Shown here: positions 17,952 through 26,545 of the stretch, piece after piece
How the letters are laid out: each line of letters begins with the position of its first letter
Numbering within the stretch: position 1 is the stretch's first letter
Assembly: GCF_022690765.1 (NCBI RefSeq)
Contig: NZ_JALCZA010000004.1
Coordinates: 62,374-126,373 of the forward strand
Length of the DNA: 64,000 nt
DNA from: Anaeromyxobacter oryzisoli
GTDB taxonomy: Bacteria; Myxococcota; Myxococcia; Myxococcales; Anaeromyxobacteraceae
Reading direction: 5' to 3'
Position numbers and translations under genes: made by a program
The notes under the pieces: model-generated
The model's database searches: none
The model's input: only the letters and a program-made list of their open reading frames with translations
What the model was told of the DNA's origin: nothing

Positions 17952-18628
17952 ACGTCGCCGGTGAGGCCGCCGAGGCGGCGGTGCATGGCGCGCGCGGCGG
18001 CGCCGGCCGCGAGGAGCGCGGCCAGCACCGGCACGATCGCGTGCGCCCTCATCCCCGCGGCGGCCGCGGCGGCGAGGACCGCCGCGAACGGCACGTGCCA
18101 GCCGCGCCCTCCGCCGTGGAACGGCTTCCCCATCCCCTCCGGCCGGGCGTAGGGGAGCCACACCACGAGCGGCACCACGGAGAAGCGGGCCACCGCCGGG
18201 AACGCCAGGAGCGCGAACAGCTCCCGGCGCTCGAGGAGCGTCACGAGCGCGGCGGCCTTGAGGAGCAGCGCCACCACGAGCGCCGCGGCGCCGTGCGCGC
18301 CGATCCGGCTGTCCCGCATGATCGCGAGGGTGCGGGCGCGGTCGCCGGCCCCGCCCGAGAGCCCGTCGAAGAGATCCGCGAGCCCGTCGAGGTGGAGGCC
18401 GCCGGTGAGGAACGCGTGCAGGGCGAGGAGGAGCGCCGCCCCGAGCGCCGGCGCGATCCGGCCGGAGATCGCCGCGGCCGCCCCCGCCAGCGCGGCGCCG
18501 AGCAGCGCGCCGGCGAGCGGGAAGAACGGGATGGAGCGCCCGAGGTCCTCCCCCGTCACCGCCGCGACGCCCGTCGGGAACCGGGTGAGGAACTGCACCG
18601 CCACCGCGGCGGGCCGGGCGACGCTCAT
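17891..18628 (-). CDS. cobS: Adenosylcobinamide-GDP ribazoletransferase (cobalamin synthase)
   Basis: A 245-residue inner-membrane enzyme joining adenosylcobinamide-GDP to alpha-ribazole (phosphate), the last step of the nucleotide loop pathway. It has about six hydrophobic helices and the family motifs AVQFLTRFP at the start, HLDGLADLFDGLSGG near residue 75-90, RDSRIGAHG, and LGGLTGDVYGACIELAE at the end. Start ATG at 18628 overlaps the cobU stop by 4 bp (ATGA). Its stop lies inside the convergent cobQ gene. Confidence 0.95.
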   Translation of the reverse strand: MSVARPAAVAVQFLTRFPTGVAAVTGEDLGRSIPFFPLAGALLGAALAGAAAAISGRIAPALGAALLLALHAFLTGGLHLDGLADLFDGLSGGAGDRARTLAIMRDSRIGAHGAAALVVALLLKAAALVTLLERRELFALLAFPAVARFSVVPLVVWLPYARPEGMGKPFHGGGRGWHVPFAAVLAAAAAAGMRAHAIVPVLAALLAAGAAARAMHRRLGGLTGDVYGACIELAEVGFLVAAAAG

Positions 18629-19185
18629 CGGGCCACCGCCGGGGCGAGCGCCGTGACCGGCCCGGGCGACAGGCGCAAGACGAGGCCCATCACGGCGAAG
18701 TGCACCTCGTCGGCCACCGCGGCCACCCGCTGGTGCCCGCGCCCCACCAGGTCCCGGAACCGGCGCCCGAGCGGCGTCTCCGGGTGGATGCCCATGCCCA
18801 CCTCGTTCGTGACGAGCACCACGTGACACGGCGGAGCGGCCAGGACCCCGCAGAGCGCCTCGAAGCGCGCCTCGACCGCCGCGTCGTCCGCGCCGTCCAT
18901 CAACAGATTGGAGACCCAGAGCGTGAGGCAGTCGACGAGGGCGACGTCGGTCGAGCCGAGGCCGGCGAGCCGGGCCGGCAGCTCCACCGGCTCCTCCACG
19001 GTGACGAAGTCCGGGCCGCGATCCCGGACGTGCCGGTCGATGCGGGCGGAGAGGTCGTCGTCGTAGCGCCGCGCGGTCGCGACGAACGTCCGCCGGACGC
19101 CGAGCGCGCGCGCCAGCGCGAGCGCGTGCGCGCTCTTGCCGGACCGCGCCCCTCCCCCGACCAGGATCACCTTCGGCTTCGCCAT
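18625..19185 (-). CDS. cobU: Adenosylcobinamide kinase / guanylyltransferase
   Basis: A 186-residue bifunctional enzyme that phosphorylates adenosylcobinamide and then adds GMP. The P-loop GGARSGKSAHA is at residues 11-21, followed by FVATARRYDDDL, the guanylyl-accepting His region IDRHVRDRG, LVDCLTLWVSNLL and VTNEVGMGIHPETPLGRRFRD, all typical of CobU/CobP. It overlaps the upstream cbiR-like gene by 19 bp and the downstream cobS by 4 bp, so the three are one operon. Confidence 0.95.
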   Translation of the reverse strand: MAKPKVILVGGGARSGKSAHALALARALGVRRTFVATARRYDDDLSARIDRHVRDRGPDFVTVEEPVELPARLAGLGSTDVALVDCLTLWVSNLLMDGADDAAVEARFEALCGVLAAPPCHVVLVTNEVGMGIHPETPLGRRFRDLVGRGHQRVAAVADEVHFAVMGLVLRLSPGPVTALAPAVAR

Positions 19186-19973
19186 CCACCCTCCGGCTCG
19201 AGCTCCTCGAGGACCGCCAGCGACTCCGCCAGCTCAGCCTCGCCGAAGACCTCGATCGTGAGGACGCCTTGGTAGTCCACGGCGCGCAGCGTGTCGAGCA
19301 GCCACCGCGCCGTCGCCCGCGGGACGTGGCGCAGGGACCGGTGATCGCGCCCGCCCGGCGCCACGCCGTGGAGGTGGACGACGCGCGCGCGGTGGAGGTG
19401 CCGCGCGAGGAGCGGTCCCAACGGGCGGCCATCGCGCAGCAGGTGGCCGACGTCGAGCGCGGCCGAGAGCCCCAGCTCCTCCACGACCGGCGAGATCAGC
19501 TCGAAGTCGTAGTCGAGGGACTCGACGCAGAGCGCTCCCGGCGCGACCCCCGCCGAGACGAGCGCCGAGAGGGAGCGCGCGGCGCGGCGGCGAAAGGAGG
19601 CGACGTCCCGCCGGAGCGGCTCGCCCTCCCGGTCTCCGAGGTAGACGTGGACGACGATGGCGTCCGGCGCGAGCGGCCGGGTCCGCTCCACCGCGCCCAG
19701 CACCCGCGCGACCCCGTCGCGCCTCCGCCCCTCGTCCTCGCTGGCGAGGCTCGCCTCGAGGGGCGCGTGGAGCGAGTACGTGAGCCCGGTCCGGGCGCGC
19801 AGCTCCGCCAGGGCCGCCACCTCCTCGGTCGACGGGAGCGCCGCGGGATCGCCGTCGAAGCAGAGGATCTCCACGTCGTCCATCCGCGGCGCGAGCCGGG
19901 TGGCGTTCTCGAGCCAGCCCGCGCGGTGGATGAAGGAGGTCGTCCCGAGCCGGAAGGAGCGGTTCACGTTCAC
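19167..19973 (-). CDS. cbiR: CbiR-like cobamide remodelling phosphodiesterase (TIM barrel)
   Basis: A 268-residue TIM-barrel protein of the sugar phosphate isomerase/epimerase (AP endonuclease 2) superfamily. The opening FRLGTTSFIHRAGWLENATRL with DDVEILCFDGD, the middle CVESLDYDFELI and LDVGHLLRDG, and the end VHLHGV and LTIEVFGE match the CbiR group, which in Akkermansia cuts the nucleotide loop of existing cobamides so that a new lower ligand can be attached. Position as first gene of an operon with cobU and cobS strongly supports this. Two in-frame GTG starts exist, 19973 and 19967; the second has AGGTG just upstream. Membership in the superfamily is sure; the CbiR assignment rests on motif likeness and context. 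Confidence 0.78.
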   Translation of the reverse strand: MNVNRSFRLGTTSFIHRAGWLENATRLAPRMDDVEILCFDGDPAALPSTEEVAALAELRARTGLTYSLHAPLEASLASEDEGRRRDGVARVLGAVERTRPLAPDAIVVHVYLGDREGEPLRRDVASFRRRAARSLSALVSAGVAPGALCVESLDYDFELISPVVEELGLSAALDVGHLLRDGRPLGPLLARHLHRARVVHLHGVAPGGRDHRSLRHVPRATARWLLDTLRAVDYQGVLTIEVFGEAELAESLAVLEELEPEGGWRSRR

Positions 19974-20157
19974 CTGGCTGGCGGCGCCCTGGCGATCCTT
20001 CGTTTGGGAGCGGAGGACCGACCGAGCGGCTATGATGGAGATACCTCGCTCCAGCGAGCTGTCCAGGTCGCGTGGGTCGAACGCGGGAAATCGTTCGCTG
20101 GCTCGGCTGTTGCAGTCAAGCCCGCCCCGAACGCGAGCCCGAGCCCGAGAGGACTCC

Positions 20158-20658
20158 ATGCCCATCGTCCACGTCCCCCTGCTGTTCACCGTCGCCGGCT
20201 CCCTGCTCGGGGCGGGCGCGATGATCGCCTGGCGCCTGCGCGAGACGAGCCGGCCGATCTCCACGGGGAGGATCATCGGCCCCCCGCTCGGGATGAGCAC
20301 GGGGCTCGCGATGTTCCTCGCCCCCGCGGCCCGCGTGCCGTGGGCGTGGGCGCTCGCGGCGTTCCTCCTCGGCGCCCTCGTCCTCGCGATCCCGGTCGCG
20401 CGCTCCTCCCGGCTCGTCCGCCGCGGCGACGTCGTGCTCCTGGAGCGCTCGAGGGCGTTCCTCTGGATCCTGCTCGGGGTCGTCGCGGTGAGGCTCGCGC
20501 TCCGCACCTACGTCGAGCACGTCCTCTCCCCGATGCAGACGGGAGGGCTCTTCTTCCTCCTGGCGTTCGGGATGATCCTCCGCTGGCGCGTCGCGATGCT
20601 GCTCTCGTACCGGCGGCTGGTCAGGCTCCCCGACGCCCCCATCGTTCGCGCCGCGTGA
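20158..20658 (+). CDS. CcdC-like integral membrane protein (DUF1453)
   Basis: A 166-residue protein with about five membrane helices (residues 3-22, 42-58, 62-80, 100-116, 128-148). The C-terminal FFLLAFGMILRWRVAMLLSYRRL resembles CcdC of Gram-positive bacteria, a protein of unknown activity near cytochrome c maturation genes. The ATG at 20158 follows GAGAGGA. No cytochrome maturation genes are nearby, so no pathway can be assigned. It is divergent from cbiR, with 184 bp between them that include a TATGAT and the palindrome CTCGCTCCAGCGAG. Confidence 0.7.
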   Translation: MPIVHVPLLFTVAGSLLGAGAMIAWRLRETSRPISTGRIIGPPLGMSTGLAMFLAPAARVPWAWALAAFLLGALVLAIPVARSSRLVRRGDVVLLERSRAFLWILLGVVAVRLALRTYVEHVLSPMQTGGLFFLLAFGMILRWRVAMLLSYRRLVRLPDAPIVRAA

Positions 20659-20731
20659 TCGGCCATGCGGCCGCCCGGCGGCGGGCGCGGTCGCCGCGAC
20701 GAAAGGCGACGCCTCCGGGCGGTGCGCGGCC

Positions 20732-21451
20732 CTAGCCAGCCGTGAGCGACATCACGAAACCGATCGCGCTCGCATCGACGACCGGCCCGCCGTCCCGCAC
20801 CCGCAGCTCCTGCCAGATGTAGCGCGGACCGAACCCGAGGACCGCGGTGCGCGACGTGCGCACGGTCCACTCCGCCTCCGCGATGACGCCGAGCGAGCTC
20901 TCGAAGCTCGTGTCCACCGGGTCGAGCACGCCCTTCCCGGAGAGCGTCGGACGGTGCAGGTAGACGACCCCTGCCCCGAACCGGAGCGGATCGACGTGGA
21001 CGACCTCGAGGACCTCGAGGGGGAAGGTCACGATCGAGGCGCTGCCGTTGGAGGCGTCGATGCTCCAGCCCTTCACCCCGAGCGTCGCCTGCGTCTCGAG
21101 GCGGCCGTCGAGGAGCGGCAGGAACGCGGCGCCGAGGGAGAAGAAGAAGCCCTGGTTCGCGGCGAGCGACTGGCTCGAGCCGTCGCTCATCTTCACCTTC
21201 AGCAGGTTGGTGAAGCCGAAGTCGAGCCCGAGCGCGCCGACGAACCGCACCGCGGGGCGCGCTTGCGCGGGAGGCGCGGTCACCGGCGGGGGCGACGAGA
21301 CCGGGGGCGTCGCGGCCGGGCCCGACGGGGCCGGGCTCGCCTCGGTCTCCTGATCGAACGACTCGGCGTGCGCCACGATCGGCGCGACCGCGAGCACGAA
21401 GACGGCCACGAAAGAACGAGCGATCCCCACCAGTCCCCTCCCCCGGCGCAC
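20732..21451 (-). CDS. Exported outer-membrane beta-barrel-like protein
   Basis: A 239-residue protein not assigned to a named family. A signal peptide (about residues 1-29, cut after AHA) is followed by a proline-rich linker (about 38-65; SSPPPVTAPP) and a C-terminal domain of about 170 residues with alternating hydrophobic strands (GALGLDFGFTNLLKVKM, TALGFGPRYIW-like endings), typical of small outer-membrane barrels. It ends in a hydrophobic SAIGFVMSLTAG. It is monocistronic and convergent with the CcdC-like gene. Confidence 0.7.
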   Translation of the reverse strand: MRRGRGLVGIARSFVAVFVLAVAPIVAHAESFDQETEASPAPSGPAATPPVSSPPPVTAPPAQARPAVRFVGALGLDFGFTNLLKVKMSDGSSQSLAANQGFFFSLGAAFLPLLDGRLETQATLGVKGWSIDASNGSASIVTFPLEVLEVVHVDPLRFGAGVVYLHRPTLSGKGVLDPVDTSFESSLGVIAEAEWTVRTSRTAVLGFGPRYIWQELRVRDGGPVVDASAIGFVMSLTAG

Positions 21452-21603
21452 CGCAGCACCGTCAGTGACGTGTCGTCGAACATTACCCGGGCGGAGCGGC
21501 GAGGATCAAGCCAGGAGAATCCCTCCCCACCACCGATCACCATGAGTCAATCCGGCGCGCAGGCCCATTGCCCAGGGATCGACTCCCTGCGGCCCCGGCG
21601 CGG

Positions 21604-22380
21604 CTACGTGCGGCCGGATCGGGAGAAGCGCTTCAGGAACGCCCGGGTCCGCTCGTTCCTGGGGTTGTCGATGAGCTCCCGGGCCGGGCCCTCCTCCACG
21701 ATGAGCCCGGCGTCGATCAGCATGGCGCGGTCGGCCACGTCGCGGGCGAAGCCCATCTCGTGGGTCACCACCACCATGGTCATCTTCTCGGCGGCCAGGC
21801 CGCGGAGGACCTCGAGGATCTCGCCCGTGAGCTCGGGGTCGAGGGCGCTGGTCGGCTCATCGAAGAGGAGGACCTGCGGATCGAGGGCGAGGGCCCGGGC
21901 AATGGCGACGCGCTGCTTCTGCCCGCCGGAGAGCTCGCACGGATAGGCGGCGGCCTTGCCGGCGAGCCCCATCTTCTCGAGCAGCGCCACGGCGACCTCG
22001 CGCGCCTGCGCCGCGCCGCGCCCCAGCACGCGCACCTGGGCCTCGGTGAGGTTCCGCAGCACCGAGAAGTGCGGGAACAGGTTGAAGTCCTGGAACACGA
22101 GCCCGAGCTTGAGGAGCGCGCTGCGGAGCGTGGCCTTGTCCGCGTAGACGCCGTCGTCCAGGATCCGGGTGCCGCAGATCGCGATGCTGCCGCCCGTGGC
22201 GGTCTCGAGGTGGGTGATCGCGCGGAGGAGCGTCGACTTGCCGGAGCCGGACGGCCCGATGATCGCGAGCACCTCCCCCTGGTGCACCGAGAAGGAGAGG
22301 TCCGCGAGGACCCGGAGGTCGCCGAACGACTTCGAGAGATGCTCGACGCTGACCACGTCCACGGCGCCGTCCACGCTCAT
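21604..22380 (-). CDS. Polar amino acid ABC transporter ATPase
   Basis: A 258-residue cytoplasmic ATPase of the GlnQ/HisP group. Walker A is GPSGSGKSTLLRAI (about residues 38-51), Q-loop LVFQDFNLFPH, signature LSGGQKQRVAIARAL, Walker B LLFDEPTSALDPE and switch VVTHEMGFAR. The ATG at 22380 overlaps the permease stop by 4 bp. With the permease and the binding protein it forms a complete one-operon importer; the amino acid carried is not readable from sequence. Confidence 0.92.
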   Translation of the reverse strand: MSVDGAVDVVSVEHLSKSFGDLRVLADLSFSVHQGEVLAIIGPSGSGKSTLLRAITHLETATGGSIAICGTRILDDGVYADKATLRSALLKLGLVFQDFNLFPHFSVLRNLTEAQVRVLGRGAAQAREVAVALLEKMGLAGKAAAYPCELSGGQKQRVAIARALALDPQVLLFDEPTSALDPELTGEILEVLRGLAAEKMTMVVVTHEMGFARDVADRAMLIDAGLIVEEGPARELIDNPRNERTRAFLKRFSRSGRT

Positions 22381-23012
22381 CTGTAGTACTCGAGCCTCCG
22401 CTCCATGCGGAGGAAGGCCTCGGAGACCGCCCAGTTCATCACGAAGTAGAAGACGCCTGCGATGAAGATGGGCGTGGTGGAGAACTGGCGGGCGGAGGCG
22501 TTCTGCGCCACGCGGAACAGCTCGGCCACCCCGATGGTCTGGGCGAGGGCGGTGTCCTTCACCAGCGTGATGACCTCGTTCGCGGTGGCGGGCAGGATCC
22601 GCTTCACCACCTGCGGGAGGACGATCCGGAAGAAGGTGTCGGCGCGGGTGAAGCCGAGCACCTTGGCCGCCTCGTACTGGCCCCTGGGGATCGCCTGGAT
22701 CCCGCCCCGGTAGATCTCGGCGAAGTAGGCGGCGTAGTTGATCGTGAAGGCCACGACGACGGCGGTGAACCGATCGTACGAGGCCTCGAACAGGTAGTAC
22801 GGGGCGAAGTAGACGAACAGGATCTGGAGGATGAGCGGCGTCCCGCGCATCACCAGGACGTAGAGGTCGATCGGGGCGCGGACGAGCCGGTTGGCCGACA
22901 TGCGGCCGAGGGCGACCGGCAGGGCCAGCGGCAGCGCGAAGAGCAGGGTCAGGGAGAAGATCTCGAGGGAGACGACCGACCCCTCGAGCATCGCCTCCAG
23001 CATCTTCGTCAT
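22377..23012 (-). CDS. Polar amino acid ABC transporter permease
   Basis: A 211-residue inner-membrane permease with about five helices. The HisM/GlnP-type coupling motif EIYRGGIQAIPRGQYEAAKVLG lies near residues 99-120, and the N-terminal MRGTPLILQILFVYF is typical of this group. A single permease gene suggests a homodimeric translocator. It lies 70 bp downstream of the binding-protein gene and overlaps the ATPase gene. Confidence 0.92.
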   Translation of the reverse strand: MTKMLEAMLEGSVVSLEIFSLTLLFALPLALPVALGRMSANRLVRAPIDLYVLVMRGTPLILQILFVYFAPYYLFEASYDRFTAVVVAFTINYAAYFAEIYRGGIQAIPRGQYEAAKVLGFTRADTFFRIVLPQVVKRILPATANEVITLVKDTALAQTIGVAELFRVAQNASARQFSTTPIFIAGVFYFVMNWAVSEAFLRMERRLEYYR

Positions 23013-23082
23013 GCGCTGGTGCCCCCGTGGATCATCGCGATCGCCCGTGCTCCGCGACGCGCGCCGCGAGCGGAAGGCCCGG

Positions 23083-23871
23083 TCACTTCCCGACGACCGA
23101 GAGGTCGGAGCCGAACCACCCGGCGGTGATCTTCGCGAGCGTCCCGTCGGCGGCCATCGCCTGCAGCGCGCCCTGCACCGCGTCGCGGAGGGCGAGATCG
23201 TGCTTGCGGAAGCCCACCCCGAAGACCTCCGGGGCGAGCGACTCCTGCAGGACGACGTAGGGCCGCCCCGAGCGCTTGATGTTGTCGTTCGCGACGATGA
23301 GATCCATCACCACGGCGTCCACCCCGTGAGCCTCGAGGTCCATCAGGGCGGTGAGGTTGTCCTTGAACTCGACCACCTGGGCGAGCGACGCGCGGAACGC
23401 CGTGGCGCCCTCGAGCGCGGTGGCCGCCGAGGAGCCGGCCTGGAGCCCGACCTTCCTCCCCTTCAGGCTGGCGAGGGTGGTGTACGGCGAGTCCTTCTTC
23501 ACCACCACCACCTGCGCGTTCCGCAGGTAGGGCTTCGTGAACGCCATCGCCTTCTCGCGCTCGCCGGTGATGGTGAAGCCGTTCCAGATGCAGTCGATCT
23601 TGCCGGTGGCGAGCTCCTGCTCCTTGGCGTTCCAGTCGATCGGCTGGGCGACGAGCCGGACGCCGAGCCGCCTGGCGACCTCCTTCGCGAGGTCGATGTC
23701 GTACCCGACGATCTGGTTGTCCTCGTTCCGGAACCCCATCGGCGGGAAGGAGTCGTCGAGGCCGAGGACGAGGCTGCCCTTCGCCTTCACCGCCTGGAGC
23801 GACTGGTCGGTGGCGGAGGAGCGGCAATGAAGCGTCGCGAGGCAGAGCGCTGCGAGGACGAGGTTCTTCAT
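23083..23871 (-). CDS. Amino acid ABC transporter substrate-binding lipoprotein
   Basis: A 262-residue periplasmic type 2 binding protein. The start is the ATG at 23871, giving a lipoprotein-like signal with Cys in LAALCLATLHC at residues 6-16; longer frames upstream have no signal. Family 3 solute-binding features are LVLGLDDSFPPMGFRNEDN, VGYDIDLAKEVARRLG, IDCIWNGFTITGEREKAMAF and KGRKVGLQAGSSAATAL. It is the first gene of the importer operon; the 297 bp upstream to the groEL gene hold no other gene. Confidence 0.9.
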   Translation of the reverse strand: MKNLVLAALCLATLHCRSSATDQSLQAVKAKGSLVLGLDDSFPPMGFRNEDNQIVGYDIDLAKEVARRLGVRLVAQPIDWNAKEQELATGKIDCIWNGFTITGEREKAMAFTKPYLRNAQVVVVKKDSPYTTLASLKGRKVGLQAGSSAATALEGATAFRASLAQVVEFKDNLTALMDLEAHGVDAVVMDLIVANDNIKRSGRPYVVLQESLAPEVFGVGFRKHDLALRDAVQGALQAMAADGTLAKITAGWFGSDLSVVGK

Positions 23872-24168
23872 CGTGCGGCTCCTTGGCGAGATCGGGAAAG
23901 ACGGCCGGGACGCAGGTGGCTCGGCGGCGTCGCCGAAATTCGCACGCAACCTCGCGCCCCGCAAGGGGACAGCCGCGCGGGAGCGCCCGGTGGACGCATG
24001 ACCGGGCGAAGCGCCGGGGGATCCCCCGCCGGACGGGACGGGGATCGGCCAGGCACGAGCGGGCTCGGCCGGCATGCCGCCTGGACAACGGAGCAGACGC
24101 GCCGCCCTGATCGCGCGGCGCGACTGCGCAGCCTCACCCCGCCGCCTCGACGACGCCGCCCCGCCGGG

Positions 24169-25782
24169 TCAGGGCTCCGGCGGCGCGCCCGCCTCGGGCT
24201 TGTGCTCCGGGAGCTCGACGAGCGTCGCCTCGGTGAGCAGCAGGACGCCCGCGATCGAGACCGCGTTCTCGAGCGCGAGCCGCACGACCTTGGTCGGGTC
24301 CACGATCCCGGCCTCGACGAGATCGACGTACTGCCCCCGCGCCGCGTCGAACCCGTAGCTCCCGGATCCCGCGCGCATCCGCTCGACGACCACCGCCCCG
24401 TCCTCGCCGGAGTTCACCGCGATCTGCCGCGTCGGCACCGCGAGGGCGTGCTGGAGCACGCCGAGCCCCGTCCGCTCGTCGCCGGCGCAGGCGGCCCCCT
24501 CCTCCTCGATGGCGGGGATCGCGCGCAGGAGCGCGAGCCCCGCGCCGGGGACGATCCCCTCCGCGACCGCCGCCTTGGTCGCGCTGATGGCGTCCTCGAG
24601 CGCCTCCTTGCGGCTCTTGAGCTCCGCCTCGGTCGGCGCGCCCACGTGGATGACGGCGACGCCGCCCGTGAGCTTCCCGAGCCGCTCGTTCAGCTTCTCC
24701 CGGTCGTAGTCGCTCGTGGTCTCGCGGATCTCGCGGCGCAGCCGCTCCGCGCGGTCCGCGATGGCCTTGCGATCGCCGGCCCCGCCGATCACCGTCGTGT
24801 TCTCGCGATCGACCACGATGCGCCGCGCGCTGCCCAGCTCGGCGACCGAGAGGTGCTCCAGCCGGATCCCCAGCTCCTCGGAGACGACGCGTCCCCCCGT
24901 CAGGATCGCGAGGTCCTCGAGCATGGCCTTGCGCCGGTCGCCGTAGCCGGGCGCCTTCACGGCGGCGCAGTGCAGCGCGCCCCGGATCTTGTTCACGACG
25001 AGGGTGGCGAGGGCCTCGCCGTCCACGTCCTCGGCGATCACGAGCAGCGGCCGGCCCGTCTTCACCACCTCCTCCAGGAGCGGGACCAGGTCCTTCATGC
25101 CGCTGATCCGCCGGTCCGAGAGGAGCACCAGCGCGTCCTCGAGGACGCACTCCATGCGATCCGGGTCCGTGACGAAGTACGGCGAGAGGTAGCCGCGGTC
25201 GAACTGCATCCCCTCCACGACCTCGAGCGTGGTCTCGATCCCCTTGGCCTCCTCGACCGAGATCACGCCCTCGCCGCCGACCCGCTCGATCGCGTCCGCG
25301 ACGAGGTCCCCCATGGCGGGATCGTTGTGGGCGGAGATGGTCGCCACCTGCGCCTTCTCGCGGCGGGTGGTGACCGGCCGGGACAGCGCGCGCAGCGACG
25401 CCACCGCCGCGCGCAGGCCGCGCTCGAGCCCGCGCTTGATCTCCACGGCGCTCGCGCCGGCGGCGACGTTCCGGACGCCCTCGAGGTAGATCGCGTGCGC
25501 GAGGAGCGTCGCCGTCGTCGTGCCGTCGCCCACGACCTCGCCGGTGCGCTCGGCCGCCTCGCGGATCATCCGGATCCCGAGGTTCTCGGCCGGATCGTCC
25601 ACCTCCAGCTCCTTCGCGATGGTCACGCCGTCGTTGCAGACGATGGGCTCCCCCCACCGCTTGTCGATGAGCACGCACTTCGACCTCGGCCCGAGGGTGA
25701 CGCGGACCGCGTTGGCGAGGAGCGTGGCGCCGCGGAGGACCCTCTCGCGCGCGTCAGCGTCGAAGAGGAGCTGCTTCTTCAT
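24169..25782 (-). CDS. groEL: GroEL-family chaperonin, stand-alone paralogue
   Basis: A 537-residue 60-kDa chaperonin. ATP-site motifs [11 protein letters not shown] and [14 protein letters not shown] (Asp86) are intact, and the apical and intermediate domains are full length ([22 protein letters not shown]). Two things set it apart from a housekeeping GroEL: there is no groES next to it, and the usual Gly-Gly-Met C-terminal tail is replaced by a Pro/Glu-rich ending ([13 protein letters not shown]). Myxobacteria are known to keep several GroELs with divided clients, so this is probably a specialised copy. The ATG at 25782 is preceded by a perfect palindrome. It is followed after 297 bp by the amino acid importer. 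Confidence 0.9.
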   Translation of the reverse strand: MKKQLLFDADARERVLRGATLLANAVRVTLGPRSKCVLIDKRWGEPIVCNDGVTIAKELEVDDPAENLGIRMIREAAERTGEVVGDGTTTATLLAHAIYLEGVRNVAAGASAVEIKRGLERGLRAAVASLRALSRPVTTRREKAQVATISAHNDPAMGDLVADAIERVGGEGVISVEEAKGIETTLEVVEGMQFDRGYLSPYFVTDPDRMECVLEDALVLLSDRRISGMKDLVPLLEEVVKTGRPLLVIAEDVDGEALATLVVNKIRGALHCAAVKAPGYGDRRKAMLEDLAILTGGRVVSEELGIRLEHLSVAELGSARRIVVDRENTTVIGGAGDRKAIADRAERLRREIRETTSDYDREKLNERLGKLTGGVAVIHVGAPTEAELKSRKEALEDAISATKAAVAEGIVPGAGLALLRAIPAIEEEGAACAGDERTGLGVLQHALAVPTRQIAVNSGEDGAVVVERMRAGSGSYGFDAARGQYVDLVEAGIVDPTKVVRLALENAVSIAGVLLLTEATLVELPEHKPEAGAPPEP

Positions 25783-25787
25783 GACCC

Positions 25788-25799
25788 GAGCGTACGCTC
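25788..25799 (-). promoter_or_regulatory. Perfect palindrome GAGCGTACGCTC before groEL start
   Basis: This 12-bp perfect palindrome ends 5 bp upstream of the groEL start codon and overlaps the only GGAG-like ribosome site (GGAGCG). As RNA or operator DNA it could gate translation or bind a dimeric repressor. It does not match the CIRCE element. Confidence 0.3.
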
Positions 25800-25927
25800 C
25801 AGCGACGCTGCGGGGCGCGAGCAGATGGGGCCGGGGCGCGCCCGCACCCGCGCAGCGGGAGTGGAGGCGCGCTCCCGCGAGCACGAAGACCGGGACGGCA
25901 CGCCGGTCGCGCCGCCCGCGGCGCGGC

Positions 25928-26545
25928 TCACGGCCCGGCGGGAGGCGCCGCCGGAGGGGCGGGCGCCCGCTCGGCCGGGCGCGCCCGGTGGCGGCGAACG
26001 GGCTCGACGGTGCTCGCCTGCGGCCCCTCGTCGCCGGCCTCCTCGACGAACCGGACGCGGGTCCCCACGCGCAGGCGGCGGAACGCGCCGCGCAGGACGC
26101 TCCGCGCGTTGAAGTAGATCTCGCGGCCGTCCGGCGTCTCGAGGAACCCGTACCCCTCGTCCCGGAAGAGCCGCGCGACGAGCGCCTGCGTCGGCAGCGC
26201 GTGAGCCTTCACGCGCTGGTCGAGGCGGCGCATCCGGTCCTCGAGCTGCCTGCGGGCCTCGCGGAACGCCCCGTCCACGACGGCGTACAGGTCCGAGTGC
26301 TTCGCGCCCTTCTGCGGATCGCGCCCGACGACGAGCTTGCCCCCGGGGACCGAGAGCTCGATCCGGACGCGGTACAGCGATCCCGCGTGCCGGTGGTGCT
26401 GCCGGACCGGCGCCTCCAGCGTCACGTCGCAGCCGACGATCCGATCGCAGTAGCGCTCGAGCCGGGCCGCACGATCCTGGACGTGCGCCGCGAGCGCCTC
26501 AGGCGGACGGATGCCGTGCCACGTCACCTCGATGGGCTTCTGCAT
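25928..26545 (-). CDS. Ribosome hibernation factor-like protein fused to cold-shock domain
   Basis: A 205-residue protein with two domains. Residues 1-110 match the HPF/RaiA (sigma-54 modulation) fold ([62 protein letters not shown]). Residues 118-175 are a cold-shock-like OB fold ([28 protein letters not shown]) replacing the usual dimerising C-terminal domain of long HPF. It probably binds ribosomes or RNA in stress. The gene's first 47 bp overlap the 3' end of polX. The tail is Ala/Pro-rich. Confidence 0.85.
   Translation of the reverse strand: MQKPIEVTWHGIRPPEALAAHVQDRAARLERYCDRIVGCDVTLEAPVRQHHRHAGSLYRVRIELSVPGGKLVVGRDPQKGAKHSDLYAVVDGAFREARRQLEDRMRRLDQRVKAHALPTQALVARLFRDEGYGFLETPDGREIYFNARSVLRGAFRRLRVGTRVRFVEEAGDEGPQASTVEPVRRHRARPAERAPAPPAAPPAGP

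Noticed and set aside
20031-20036. TATGAT as a sigma-70 -10 box for the CcdC-like gene
   Set aside because: No -35 hexamer lies at a proper distance and it is over 120 bp from the start; too weak to list as a promoter.
24169-25782. CIRCE/HrcA control of the groEL gene
   Set aside because: The only symmetric sequence near the start is a 12-bp palindrome that does not match the 9-N9-9 CIRCE consensus.
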